A stretch of DNA of 64,000 bases, taken from the NCBI GenBank assembly GCA_902492005.1, contig CABUJV010000002.1:1-64000 (forward strand), read 5' to 3'. The translations under genes were made by a program, and so were the position numbers. The stretch's first letter is position 1; every line of letters begins with the position of its first letter. The stretch is from an uncultured Eubacteriales bacterium (GTDB lineage: Bacteria; Bacillota; Clostridia; Oscillospirales; Oscillospiraceae). This document shows, one piece after another, positions 25,336 to 33,855 of the stretch. The notes beneath the pieces are model-generated. The model was not told where the DNA came from, made no database searches, and was given only the letters and a program-made list of their open reading frames with translations.

Positions 25336-25710
25336 ATGGACATCATTATCAGCAATTCCGGCGGCGTGCCCATTTACGAACAGATCACCCGGCAGATGAA
25401 GGGCCTCATTCTGCGGGGAGATCTGCGCGAGGGGGAGGCCCTTCCCTCGATGCGGCTGCTGGCCAAGGACCTGCGCATTTCCGTCATCACCACCAAGCGG
25501 GCCTACGAGGAGCTGGAGCGGGAGGGCTTTCTCACCACCGTTCCCGGCAAGGGCTGCTTTGTGGCCGCCCGGGACCTGGAGCTGGTCCGGGAGGAGACCC
25601 TGCGCAGGGTGGAGGAGCACCTGTCCCAGGCGGTGGATCTGGCCAAGGGCGGGGGCGTCACCCTGGAGGAGCTGGAACAGACATTGACGATTCTATATGG
25701 AGACGAGTGA
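25336..25710 (+). CDS. GntR-family (YtrA-type) transcriptional regulator
   Basis: This 124-residue protein has the winged-helix DNA-binding domain of GntR (PIYEQITRQMKGLILRGDL, LPSMRLLAKDLRISVITTKR, YEELEREGFLTTVPGKGCFV) and a short helical dimerisation tail typical of the YtrA subfamily. These proteins usually repress the adjacent ABC transporter operon. GAGGTGG precedes the ATG. The ABC ATPase starts two bases after the stop codon. Confidence 0.9.
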   Translation: MDIIISNSGGVPIYEQITRQMKGLILRGDLREGEALPSMRLLAKDLRISVITTKRAYEELEREGFLTTVPGKGCFVAARDLELVREETLRRVEEHLSQAVDLAKGGGVTLEELEQTLTILYGDE

Positions 25711-25712
25711 CC

Positions 25713-26561
25713 ATGAACAATGCCATTGAAGTAAGGGGCCTGTGTAAGGACTACGGAGACTTTCGGCTGGATCATGTGGACCTGACGGTGCCGGGCGGCA
25801 CCATCCTGGGCCTGATCGGCGAGAACGGCGCGGGCAAATCCACCGTTATCCGGTGCCTGCTGGGGCTGGTGCGGCCCGACGGCGGGGAGATCTCCCTGCT
25901 GGGCAGGGCTCCGGAGGAGGCCAAGGAGGACATCGGCGTGGTGCTGGATGAGAGCAGCTTTCACGAGGTGCTCCGGGCCCCGCAGGTGGGGAAGATCTTC
26001 GCCGGGCTCTACGCGGCCTGGGACCCGGCGCTGTACGAGCACTATCTGGCCAAATTCGGCCTGCCCAGGGACAAGAAGATCAAGGAATTCTCCCGGGGGA
26101 TGAAAATGAAGCTGGGCATCGCCGTCGCCCTGAGCCACCGGCCCAAGCTGCTCCTGCTGGACGAGGCCACCGGAGGGCTGGACCCGGTGGTGCGCAACGA
26201 GATTCTGGACGAATTCCTGGATTTTATCCAGGAGGAGGACCACGCCGTTCTGATTTCCAGCCACATCACCAGCGACCTGGAGAAGGCGGCGGACTACATC
26301 ACCTACCTCCACAAGGGGCGGGTGGCGGTCCAGGGGGCCAAGGACGAGCTGCTGGAGGCCTATGGGCGGCTGGTGTGCGGCCGCGGCGACCTGGAGCGGG
26401 TGGACCCGGCCTGCCTGGCCGGCGTCCGCCGGGGCCAGTTCGGCTGCGAGGCGCTGGTGAAGGAGCGGAGAACCTTTGTCCGCCGGTACCCCGGCCTGAC
26501 GGTGGACCCGGTGACATTGGAGGACATCATGCTGTTTACGGTAAGGGGGGATGAGACGTGA
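25713..26561 (+). CDS. ABC transporter ATP-binding protein
   Basis: This 282-residue ATPase has Walker A IGENGAGKSTVIRC, a diverged signature in KEFSRGMKMKLGIAVAL, Walker B LLLLDEATGGLD, and the switch histidine in LISSHITSDLE. It matches YtrB-like or BcrA-like subunits of ABC-2 exporters. The substrate is unknown; YtrA-regulated transporters often respond to cell-wall-active peptides. The stop overlaps the GTG start of the permease. Confidence 0.9.
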   Translation: MNNAIEVRGLCKDYGDFRLDHVDLTVPGGTILGLIGENGAGKSTVIRCLLGLVRPDGGEISLLGRAPEEAKEDIGVVLDESSFHEVLRAPQVGKIFAGLYAAWDPALYEHYLAKFGLPRDKKIKEFSRGMKMKLGIAVALSHRPKLLLLDEATGGLDPVVRNEILDEFLDFIQEEDHAVLISSHITSDLEKAADYITYLHKGRVAVQGAKDELLEAYGRLVCGRGDLERVDPACLAGVRRGQFGCEALVKERRTFVRRYPGLTVDPVTLEDIMLFTVRGDET

Positions 26562-27187
26562 GCGGATTGGTCCGAAAGGAGTTTTACCTGCTGAAGGGGC
26601 TGGGCCGGAGCTATGCCCTGATTTTCGCCTTCTTCATCCTGATGGCCCTGACGGGGGTCTACAACTACACCTTCGCGTCGGCTTTTGCGGTGATGATGCT
26701 CATTATGATGCCCATCAACACCTTCTCCTACGACGAGGCGGCCAAGTGGGACCGGTACGCCGCCGCCTCCCCGGCGGGCCGCAGGGGCATCGTCCGGGGC
26801 AAGTACCTGTTCACCCTGCTGCTGGGCGCGGCCCTGCTGGCGCTGAGCCTTCTGGTCCAGACGGCGTTCTACTTCCTGGGGCAGGGGGACGGCGATACGT
26901 TGGGGGAGATGTACCTGGCGGCGGTCTGCTGCATCGGGGCGGGCCTGCTCCTCAACGCGGTCATGCTCCCCTGCATCTTCAAGCTGGGGGTGCAGAAGGG
27001 GCGTATCGCCCTGCTGCTGAGCGTGGGCGCGGCCTCGGGGGCCTTCGCTCTGGTGGCCGGAATGGGCGGGAAAGAGCTGCTGGCGGCCATAGAGCCGCTG
27101 GTGCCGGTCCTGCCGGCAGCGGGGGTCGCCCTGCTGGCGGCATCCTATTTCCTCTCTGTGCGCATCTATGCCGCCAAGGAGCTGTAA
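26558..27187 (+). CDS. ABC-2 type permease
   Basis: This 209-residue membrane protein starts at GTG (26558), overlapping the ATPase stop by four bases, with a G-rich ribosome binding site. About six hydrophobic segments are visible (for example YALIFAFFILMAL, YLFTLLLGAALLALSLLV, VGAASGAFALVAG). FSYDEAAKWDRYAAASPAGRR between the second and third is typical of ABC-2 permeases of the YtrC-like group. It forms an exporter with the upstream ATPase. Confidence 0.85.
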   Translation: MSGLVRKEFYLLKGLGRSYALIFAFFILMALTGVYNYTFASAFAVMMLIMMPINTFSYDEAAKWDRYAAASPAGRRGIVRGKYLFTLLLGAALLALSLLVQTAFYFLGQGDGDTLGEMYLAAVCCIGAGLLLNAVMLPCIFKLGVQKGRIALLLSVGAASGAFALVAGMGGKELLAAIEPLVPVLPAAGVALLAASYFLSVRIYAAKEL

Positions 27188-27191
27188 AACG

Positions 27192-27232
27192 AAAAACCGG
27201 GGCGCGGACATCCGTCCGCGCCCCGGTTTTTA
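27192..27232 (+). terminator. Terminator of the GntR-ABC operon
   Basis: AAAACCGGGGCGCGGAC and its complement enclose an ATCC loop, flanked by A and T runs. It could also act on the opposite strand for serA. Confidence 0.85.
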
Positions 27233-27319
27233 ATTTTTGCTGGTCTGGGCCAGCGCCGCATACGCGGCGGCGGGGCAGGGCGGTCTCATGGATGGTCAAG
27301 GAAGCGCATCCTGAGTCCA

Positions 27320-28489
27320 TCAGTGATTCAGAACGCGGACCCGCAGGATGCCGTCGATGGCCCGTAGCTCGTCGGCCACCGCATCGCCTACCCGGGCGCT
27401 CACATCCACGATGGTGTAGGCGTATTCTCCCCGGGATTTGTTGGTCATATTCTCCACATTCACATGCTCCCGGGAGAGGACGGTGGTAACGGAGGCCAGC
27501 ATGTTGGGCACGTTGCGGTGAATGATGCACAGCCGGGTCTCGCCGCTCCAGTCCTGAACCAGACTGGGCAGGTTCACTGAGTTGCGGATGTTGCCGTTCT
27601 CCAGATAGTCTTTCAGCTCCTGGGCTGCCATGACGGCGCAGTTCTCCTCGCTTTCAGGGGAGGAGGCGCCCAGGTGGGGGATGGCCACCACCCGCTTGCC
27701 CTGGATGATTTTGTTGTTGGGGAAATCGGTGACGTAAGCCGCCACCCGGCCGGTCTCCAGCGCCGCCAGCATGTCGTCGTCGTTGACCAGACCACCCCGG
27801 GCCAGGTTGAGGATGCGCACATGACCCTTCATCATGTTGATGGCGTCGGTGTTGATCATGCCGCGGGTCTCGGGGGTCTGGGGCACGTGGAGGGTGATAT
27901 AGTCGCAGTTTTTGTAAATGGTCTCCAGGTCCATGGCCCGGTGGACGAACCGGGACAAGGACAGCGCCGCGTCCACCGACAGGAAGGGGTCGTAGCCGTA
28001 CACGGTCATGCCCAGCTTGGTGGCGATGTTGGCCACCTGTACGCCGATGGAGCCCAGGCCGATGACGCCCAGGGTCTTGCCCATGAGCTCGGGGCCCACG
28101 AACTGGCTCTTGCCCTTCTCCACGGCGGCGGCCACGTCGGCCCCGGAGCCCGCCTGGAGCTTCACCCAGTCGGCGCCGCCCACCACGTCGCGGGAGGCCA
28201 GCAGCAGGGCGCACACCGTCAGCTCCTTCACCGCGTTGGCGTTGGCGCCGGGGGTGTTGAACACCACGATGCCTGCCTCGGAGCAGCGGGCGATGGGGAT
28301 GTTGTTGGTGCCGGCACCCGCCCGGGCGATGGCGCGCAGGTTCTCGGAAAAGGGGTAGTCCTGCATGTCCGCGGAGCGGACCAGGATGCCGTCCTCGTTC
28401 TCCACGTCGTCGGAGACGGTGAAGCGGCTCTTATCCAGCACGGACAGGCCGGCCGGGGAAATTTTATTGAGGGTTTTGATGCGAAACAT
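27320..28489 (-). CDS. serA: D-3-phosphoglycerate dehydrogenase, with ACT domain
   Basis: This 389-residue enzyme catalyses the first step of serine synthesis, oxidation of 3-phosphoglycerate with NAD+. It has the NAD fold LGVIGLGSIGVQVANIA, the arginine region in VRILNLARGGLVNDDD, and IPHLGASSPESEENC with the catalytic histidine. A C-terminal ACT domain (from about 320; LCIIHRNVPNMLASVTTVL) suggests serine feedback. GGGAGG lies before the ATG. It is 53 bases downstream of serC in the same operon. The third pathway enzyme, SerB, is not seen here. Confidence 0.94.
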   Translation of the reverse strand: MFRIKTLNKISPAGLSVLDKSRFTVSDDVENEDGILVRSADMQDYPFSENLRAIARAGAGTNNIPIARCSEAGIVVFNTPGANANAVKELTVCALLLASRDVVGGADWVKLQAGSGADVAAAVEKGKSQFVGPELMGKTLGVIGLGSIGVQVANIATKLGMTVYGYDPFLSVDAALSLSRFVHRAMDLETIYKNCDYITLHVPQTPETRGMINTDAINMMKGHVRILNLARGGLVNDDDMLAALETGRVAAYVTDFPNNKIIQGKRVVAIPHLGASSPESEENCAVMAAQELKDYLENGNIRNSVNLPSLVQDWSGETRLCIIHRNVPNMLASVTTVLSREHVNVENMTNKSRGEYAYTIVDVSARVGDAVADELRAIDGILRVRVLNH

Positions 28490-28542
28490 CTCTCGTTACC
28501 TCCCATTTCATCGGAACGGGACCGCCCCTGCGGCGGCCCAAT

Positions 28543-29628
28543 TTAATTCTTCTTGTCAAAGTCCTGGATGAAGCCGCAGAGTTTTTCGACGCCCTCGGTG
28601 GGCATGGCGTTGTAAATGCTTGCGCGCATGCCGCCCACGTTGCGGTGGCCCTTCAGGTTGGTGAAGCCGGCGGCGGTGGCCTCCTTGACGAACTTGTCGT
28701 TGAGCTCGTCGCTCACGGAACGGAAGGTCACGTTCATGTCGGAGCGGGAGCCCGGCTCGGCGGCGCAGGTGAAGAGCTTGGAGTGGTCCAACACGTCGTA
28801 GAGCATCTGGGCCTTCTTATGCTTGATGGCCTCCATGCCGGGCACGCCGCCCTGGGTCTCCAGCCAGTCCAGCACCAGACCCAGCATGTAGATGCACCAG
28901 CAGGGGGGCGTGTTGTACATGGAGTCCTTGTCGATCATGGTCTTGTAGTTCATCATCAGGGGGGTATAGGGCAGCTCGCGGCCGGCCAGATTTTCCCGGA
29001 TGATGACCACCGTCAGGCCGGCGGGGGCCATGTTCTTCTGCGCGCCGGCGAAGATGACGCCGTACTTGCTCACGTCCACCGGACGGGAGAGAATGTCCGA
29101 GGACATATCACATACAATGGGGACGGACCCGGTGTCTGGGACGTACTGCCACTCGGTGCCGTAGATGGTGTTGTTGGCGCAGTAGTAGAAATAGGACGCC
29201 TCGGGATCCAGCTTGAGCTGGTCCTGGGCGGGGATATAGGTGTGGTTGCGGTCCTCGGAGGAGGCGGCCAGGTTGATGGCGCCGTACTTTTTGGCCTCCT
29301 TGTAGGCGATGTTGGAGAAGTTGCCGGTGACGGCGTAGTCGGCCTTGCCGGTCCGGCCGATCAGGTTCAGGGGAGCCGCGGAGAACTGGCTGGACGCGCC
29401 GCCCTGGAGGAAGAGGATCTTGTACCCCTCCGGCACGCAGAAGAGCCGGCGAAACTTGGCCTGGGTGTCGTCAAAGATCTTCTGGAACACCTTAGATCGG
29501 TGACTCATCTCCATGACTGACATGCCGGAGCCCTGATAGTTGGTGATTTCGGCCCCCGCTCTTTCGAGCACTTCCAGGGGAAGCATGGACGGGCCTGCGG
29601 AGAAGTTGTACACACGATCATTTCCCAT
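28543..29628 (-). CDS. serC: Phosphoserine aminotransferase
   Basis: This 361-residue PLP enzyme converts 3-phosphohydroxypyruvate and glutamate to phosphoserine. It begins NFSAGPSMLPLEVLERA, and the PLP lysine lies in VIFAGAQKNMAPAGLTVV. FLQGGASSQFSAAPLNL binds the cofactor phosphate, and GHRNVGGMRASIYNA is the conserved C-terminal substrate loop. AAGGAGG precedes the ATG. It is the first gene of the serC-serA operon. Confidence 0.97.
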   Translation of the reverse strand: MGNDRVYNFSAGPSMLPLEVLERAGAEITNYQGSGMSVMEMSHRSKVFQKIFDDTQAKFRRLFCVPEGYKILFLQGGASSQFSAAPLNLIGRTGKADYAVTGNFSNIAYKEAKKYGAINLAASSEDRNHTYIPAQDQLKLDPEASYFYYCANNTIYGTEWQYVPDTGSVPIVCDMSSDILSRPVDVSKYGVIFAGAQKNMAPAGLTVVIIRENLAGRELPYTPLMMNYKTMIDKDSMYNTPPCWCIYMLGLVLDWLETQGGVPGMEAIKHKKAQMLYDVLDHSKLFTCAAEPGSRSDMNVTFRSVSDELNDKFVKEATAAGFTNLKGHRNVGGMRASIYNAMPTEGVEKLCGFIQDFDKKN

Positions 29629-29688
29629 AGTTGGCTAGCCTCCTTGCAAATTCAGCAAAGCATCAAACGCTTTACTGTGTTAAATTCA

Positions 29689-29718
29689 ATTATATAGTAA
29701 GGAAGGGGAACGCGTCAA
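29689..29718 (-). promoter_or_regulatory. Promoter of serC-serA
   Basis: On the minus strand TTGACG (29718-29713), 18 bases, TATAAT (29694-29689), about 60 bases before serC. In the remaining divergent gap a weak plus-strand promoter for the hydrogenase cluster may be TTCCCA (29795-29800), 17 bases, TAAAAT (29818-29823). Confidence 0.65.
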
Positions 29719-29902
29719 TGAGAGGGTAAGACAAAAACGGGGGGCGGCCAAAGTCGTTCTTTGTGAAAGTTTGGCGGGCAGCACAAAAAAGACATTCCCA
29801 TTTCTCTTAGGCTGTGCTAAAATAGGTAGCGAAGTATCACTGATATCACGCGGAGCCCCGGGGAGACCGGACCGGTCCCGACTCCGCCAAGGGGGAACAT
29901 CT

Positions 29903-30244
29903 ATGTACCTGAGGGAAATCAAAAGGATTTTGGATGCGAAAGTGCTCTGCGGCGAGGAAAATCTGGACTGGGAGGCTCATTCCGCCTGTGCCAGCGACTT
30001 TATGAGCGACGTGCTGGCCTATGTGAAGGATCAGGCTTTGCTGCTCACGGGCATGGTCAACCCCCAGGTGGTGCGCACCGCCGAGATGATGGACATGAAG
30101 TGTATTGTCTTTGTCCGGGGCAAGGTGCCCGACGAGACCATTTTGGAGATGGCGCGTGAGCGCGACATCGTGGTGATGAGCTCGGAAAAGCCCATGTTCA
30201 TCGCCTGCGGCCTGCTGTATACGACGGGCCTGGCGGGGGAGTAG
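29903..30244 (+). CDS. DRTGG-domain protein 1
   Basis: This 113-residue protein resembles the DRTGG domain known from regulatory parts of phosphotransacetylase and CBS-domain proteins. It begins MYLREIKRILDAKVLCGEEN and has VKDQALLLTGMVNPQVVRTAEMM and ERDIVVMSSEKPMFIACGLLY. Stand-alone DRTGG proteins often accompany [FeFe]-hydrogenase genes; their ligand is unknown. It is the first gene of the hydrogenase cluster and lies four bases before the HATPase gene. A relative sits at 32099-32425. The ATG at 29903 follows GGGGGAAC, a modest ribosome binding site. Confidence 0.75.
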   Translation: MYLREIKRILDAKVLCGEENLDWEAHSACASDFMSDVLAYVKDQALLLTGMVNPQVVRTAEMMDMKCIVFVRGKVPDETILEMARERDIVVMSSEKPMFIACGLLYTTGLAGE

Positions 30245-30248
30245 GGCC

Positions 30249-30668
30249 ATGGGAGAGATCAAACTGAGGTATCAGGTGGACGGCGGAGACCTGATACAGG
30301 CCGGAGAGGCCTCCAGCAAGATGAAGATGACGCTGAAAAAGCTGGGGCTGCCGGCCGAGGCCATCCGACGGGCCTCCATCTGCATGTATGAGGGCGAGAT
30401 CAACATGGTCATCCACGCCGACGGCGGCCGGGTGGAGGTGGACGTGGGAATGGACGCCATTACCCTGCGCCTCGTCGACCAGGGCCCCGGCATCCCCGAT
30501 GTGGACCAGGCCATGGAGGAGGGCTTTACCACCGCGGGCGATGTGGCCCGTGATCTGGGCTTCGGGGCGGGCATGGGCCTGCCCAACATGAAGCGCTACT
30601 CCGATGAGATGTACATCGACACCACCGTCGGAGTGGGCACCACCGTGACCATGAAAATCAAGACCTGA
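30249..30668 (+). CDS. Anti-sigma-factor-like HATPase protein
   Basis: This 139-residue GHKL ATPase domain protein has N-box YEGEINMVIHADGG, G1 VDQGPGIPD and G2 LGFGAGMGLPNMKRYSD, and lacks any dimerisation or sensor domain. The size and motifs fit RsbT/RsbW/SpoIIAB-type serine kinases or switch proteins. No anti-anti-sigma partner is visible nearby. Between DRTGG and hydrogenase-like genes it may serve redox or hydrogen signalling, by inference from context. The frame begins MGEIKLRYQVDGGDLIQAG. Confidence 0.78.
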   Translation: MGEIKLRYQVDGGDLIQAGEASSKMKMTLKKLGLPAEAIRRASICMYEGEINMVIHADGGRVEVDVGMDAITLRLVDQGPGIPDVDQAMEEGFTTAGDVARDLGFGAGMGLPNMKRYSDEMYIDTTVGVGTTVTMKIKT

Positions 30669-30740
30669 TCCGATGGACGCGGACCGCCGTGCGCCGCGCC
30701 CAACCGGCCAGATCGAACATCAATGGAGGTGTACCGCCCT

Positions 30741-32102
30741 ATGATGAAGCATTCCGTCATATTGGAGTACAAACGCTGCCGCGGATGCACCACCTGCATC
30801 AAAAACTGCCCCACGGAGGCCATCCGTGTCCGCAGCGGCAAGGCCAAGATCCTCAATGAGCGCTGCATCGACTGCGGCAAGTGCATCCAGGTCTGCCCCC
30901 ACAAGGCCATCCGTTCGGTCAGCGACAACCTGTCCGCGCTGGACCAGTTCCAGTACCGGGTGGCGCTGCCGGACCCCACCCTCTATGGTCAGTTCCAGCA
31001 CTTGGATGACATCGACATCGTGCTCAACGGCCTGCTGAAGATCGGCTTTCAGTCTGTGTACGAGACAGCTAGGGCGGCGGAGATTCTCTCCGACTACGCC
31101 CGGCAGCACATCAGCAGCGGAGAGGAGCGAGTCATGCCCCAAATCTCCTCCGCCTGCCCCACCATCCTGCGCCTCATCCGGATGCGCTTCCCTAAGCTCA
31201 TCCCCAACGTCACCTCCACCGTTACCCCCCTGGAGCTGGCCGCCATTCTGGCCCGGAAGGAGGCCGCGGCCCGGACCGGGCTGTCCCCGGAGCAGATCGG
31301 CGTGTTCGGAATCGTGCCCTGTTCCTCCCAGGTCACCGCCGCCCACCACCCCGAGACCCTGGCCAAGCCTGTGCTGGACGGGGCCTTCGCCATCCGGGAC
31401 ATCTACCTGCGGCTGCTGGGCCCCATGAAGGAGCTCCAGGAGCTGGAGAGCCTGTCCTCGGCGGGCATCATGGGCGTGGGCTGGGCCTACTGCGGCGGCG
31501 AGTCCGCCGCCCGGCTGGGGGAGAGCTACCTGGCCGTGGACGGCATCGGCAACTGCATCCGGATGCTGGAGGAGATCGAGGACGGCCGGCTCCCCGAGGC
31601 CGACTTCATCGAGCTGTCCGCCTGTGTCCAGGGGTGCGTGGGGGGCTGCCTGACGGTGGAAAATCCCTACGGCGCCCGGATGCGCATCAAAAACCTGATG
31701 AAGGGCCTGCCGGTCTCCCGCAACCGCTTCAATCTGAAGGGGGAGGACCGGGCCCTGGTCTGTTTTGACAAGGAGCTCCAATACGTCCCCGCCTTCCTGC
31801 TGGACGAGGACCGGAGCCTTGCCATGGAAAAGCTGATGAAGATCGACGAGCTCTACCGGGCCCTGCCGGGCTTGGACTGCGGCTCCTGCGGGGCGCCCTC
31901 CTGCCATGCCCTGGCCGAGGACGTGGTCCTGGGCCGGGCCAGCGAGGAGGACTGCATCTTCAAGGTCCGGGAGCGGATGCAGTACATGGCGGGCACCGGC
32001 GACGCCGACGAATACCTGCCCGCGCCGTTCCGGAAACGGAAGCTGCTTCAGAGCATTCCCCCCAAGAAACCGCATACGGAAGAAGGAGGAACTTTATCAT
32101 GA
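30741..32102 (+). CDS. Divergent [FeFe]-hydrogenase-like iron-sulfur protein (putative sensor)
   Basis: This 453-residue protein has two N-terminal [4Fe-4S] motifs (CRGCTTCIKNCPT, CIDCGKCIQVCPH), a hydrogenase large-subunit-like domain (about 60-350), and a C-terminal cluster domain (CGSCGAPSCHALAEDVVLG). The cysteines that would hold the H-cluster remain (SSACPTI, IVPCSS, SACVQGCVGGC). The conserved Lys and Glu of MPCxxKxxE are replaced, and the third motif loses its GGGxP. It is therefore probably a sensory or electron-transfer homologue, not the main catalyst. The start at 30741 follows GGAGGTG; the ATG at 30723 overlaps that site. The stop overlaps the next gene (ATGA). Confidence 0.85.
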   Translation: MMKHSVILEYKRCRGCTTCIKNCPTEAIRVRSGKAKILNERCIDCGKCIQVCPHKAIRSVSDNLSALDQFQYRVALPDPTLYGQFQHLDDIDIVLNGLLKIGFQSVYETARAAEILSDYARQHISSGEERVMPQISSACPTILRLIRMRFPKLIPNVTSTVTPLELAAILARKEAAARTGLSPEQIGVFGIVPCSSQVTAAHHPETLAKPVLDGAFAIRDIYLRLLGPMKELQELESLSSAGIMGVGWAYCGGESAARLGESYLAVDGIGNCIRMLEEIEDGRLPEADFIELSACVQGCVGGCLTVENPYGARMRIKNLMKGLPVSRNRFNLKGEDRALVCFDKELQYVPAFLLDEDRSLAMEKLMKIDELYRALPGLDCGSCGAPSCHALAEDVVLGRASEEDCIFKVRERMQYMAGTGDADEYLPAPFRKRKLLQSIPPKKPHTEEGGTLS

Positions 32103-32425
32103 CGGTCAAGGAACTGTCACATGTGCTGGCTCTGACGGAATTCACCCTGCCCCAGCCCGAGCGCGAGATCACCGGAGGGTATGTGGGCGACCTGCTGAGC
32201 TGGGTCATGGGCCGCGCACAGGCAGGCAACGCCTGGATTACCATTATGTCCAATCAAAACGTGGCCGCCGTGGCGCTGATGGCCGAGGTGTCCTGCGTGA
32301 TCCTCACCGAAGGAGTGGTTCCCGACGAGACCCTGCGCCAGCGGGCCCAGCAGCAGGACATCAATCTGATGGGCACCGAGCTGTCCACTTATGACACTGC
32401 GGCCGCGCTGAAGCAACTGCTCTGA
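32099..32425 (+). CDS. DRTGG-domain protein 2
   Basis: This 108-residue protein is related to the 29903-30244 protein (TVKELSHVLALTEFTLPQPE, GGYVGDLLSWVMGRAQAG, QQQDINLMGTELSTYDTA). Its ATG overlaps the stop of the hydrogenase-like gene, so the two are translationally coupled. The coupling suggests that DRTGG2 acts together with the hydrogenase-like protein. Function is not known. Confidence 0.78.
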   Translation: MTVKELSHVLALTEFTLPQPEREITGGYVGDLLSWVMGRAQAGNAWITIMSNQNVAAVALMAEVSCVILTEGVVPDETLRQRAQQQDINLMGTELSTYDTAAALKQLL

Positions 32426-32473
32426 CCGGCCAGCTCCCTCCGCCCAAAGCGGGAGAGAAAGGGGATACCGGCC

Positions 32474-33193
32474 ATGAAAGCGGCCTTCGACCTGCACTTC
32501 CACTCCTGCCTGTCCCCCTGCGGGGACGGCGCTATGACCCCCGCTACCATCGCCGGCATGTGCAAACTGGCGGGGATCGATGTGGCAGCCCTGACCGACC
32601 ACAATACCTGCGGCAACTGCGCGGCCTTCTGCCAGGCCTGTCAGGCCTATGGCCTGCTGGGACTGCCCGGTATGGAGCTGTGCACCGCCGAAGAGGTCCA
32701 CGTGGTCTGTCTTCTGCCTGACCTGGCGGCGGCGGACGCCTTCAGCCGGATGGTCTACGACCGGCTGTCCCCCCTGGAGAACGACCGGAATATCTTCGGC
32801 CCCCAGATCTATATGGATGCCGAAGACAACGTGCTGGGGGAAGAGAGACGGATGCTGGCCGGAGCATCCTCCATCGGCGTCTATGAGGTCCGGGAACTGA
32901 CGGCCCGCTTCGGCGGCGTGGCCTACCCGGCCCACATCGACCGACCTTCGTTTGCCTTGCTTTCCAACTTGGGCTTTTGGGACCCCGCGCTGGGCTTCCC
33001 ACTGGCCGAGCTTTCCCGTCATTGCCCGCCGGATTTTGTGGCGGGCCGGCCCGATCTGGCCGGGGTGCGGACCATCACCGGCTCCGACGCCCACTACCTG
33101 GATCAGATTGCAGATGCCAGCCAATACCTGTACCTGCCCGAACGAACTTCGCGGGCAGTCCTGGATTGGCTGCTTTACGGAGGTGAAAAATAG
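32474..33193 (+). CDS. PHP-domain phosphoesterase-like protein
   Basis: This 239-residue PHP-superfamily protein has metal motifs DLHFHSCLSPCGDG, ALTDHNTCGN, GMELCTAEEVHVV, AYPAHIDR and GSDAHYLDQI. PHP enzymes hydrolyse phosphoesters with a two- or three-metal site. In this family context (hydrogenase and DRTGG genes) the substrate is unknown. GGGAGAAAGGGG precedes the ATG. A promoter for the next gene follows in the 154-base gap, so the upstream sensor part and the hydrogenase part may be expressed separately. Confidence 0.82.
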   Translation: MKAAFDLHFHSCLSPCGDGAMTPATIAGMCKLAGIDVAALTDHNTCGNCAAFCQACQAYGLLGLPGMELCTAEEVHVVCLLPDLAAADAFSRMVYDRLSPLENDRNIFGPQIYMDAEDNVLGEERRMLAGASSIGVYEVRELTARFGGVAYPAHIDRPSFALLSNLGFWDPALGFPLAELSRHCPPDFVAGRPDLAGVRTITGSDAHYLDQIADASQYLYLPERTSRAVLDWLLYGGEK

Positions 33194-33267
33194 AACAGAA
33201 TTCTATTCATGGGAACGGGTGGATGGCATTATGCCGAAAAAGTTAGACAAATTGTAGTCTGACTACC

Positions 33268-33296
33268 TTGTATCTCCCAAGATAACGCGTTAAAAT
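33268..33296 (+). promoter_or_regulatory. Promoter of the hydrogenase complex genes
   Basis: TTGTAT (33268-33273), 17 bases, TAAAAT (33291-33296), 52 bases before the NuoE-like gene. No convincing Rex palindrome was found here. Confidence 0.55.
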
Positions 33297-33347
33297 GAAT
33301 CTTAGCGAGCTTTGAAACGCCATTCGGTAAGTAAGGAGGAACGCAAA

Positions 33348-33842
33348 ATGCCAAATTGCAAAACAGTTGTTCCGTATGCTGGAACAAGGGAGCAGGAGGA
33401 ACGGCTGCAGCAGGTGATTGCCGAGCATAGGGGACAGCCCGGCGCCACCATGCCGGTGCTCCAGGCCGCACAGGAAATCTTCGGCTATTTGCCCGAGGAG
33501 GTCCAGATCATGGTGGCCGAGGGCCTGGACATCCCTCTGACCGAAGTCTATGGAGTGGCTTCGTTCTATGCACAATTCACACTGAATCCCAAGGGGAAGT
33601 ACCAGATCTCCGTCTGCCTGGGCACTGCCTGCTACGTCAAGGGGGCTTCCGACGTGCTGACGGCCGTGGAGAAAAAGTTGGGCATCAAGACCGGCGGCAT
33701 CACTCCGGATGGAAAGTTCTCTCTGGACGCCTGCCGCTGCGTGGGCGCCTGCGGCCTGGCTCCCGTCATTATGATCAATAACGATGTGTATGGCCGGCTT
33801 ACCCCCGATCAGGTGGGGGCCATCCTGGACAAATACGAGTGA
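33348..33842 (+). CDS. hndA: NuoE/HndA-like [2Fe-2S] subunit of the hydrogenase complex
   Basis: This 164-residue thioredoxin-like ferredoxin subunit has the four cluster cysteines in CLGTACYVKG and CRCVGACGLAP. The N-terminal helices (PVLQAAQEIFGYLPEE) are typical of NuoE/HydC. It should transfer electrons between the NuoF-like flavoprotein and the hydrogenase. AAGGAGGA precedes the ATG at 33348. It is followed at 13 bases by an HATPase gene, as in several clostridial hydrogenase operons. Confidence 0.93.
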   Translation: MPNCKTVVPYAGTREQEERLQQVIAEHRGQPGATMPVLQAAQEIFGYLPEEVQIMVAEGLDIPLTEVYGVASFYAQFTLNPKGKYQISVCLGTACYVKGASDVLTAVEKKLGIKTGGITPDGKFSLDACRCVGACGLAPVIMINNDVYGRLTPDQVGAILDKYE

Positions 33843-33855
33843 GGAGAGCCGGTCC

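Noticed and set aside
29758..29790. Possible Rex site (TTTGTGAA...CACAAAA) before the hydrogenase cluster
   Set aside because: The half-sites are about 16 bases apart, too far for a normal Rex palindrome.
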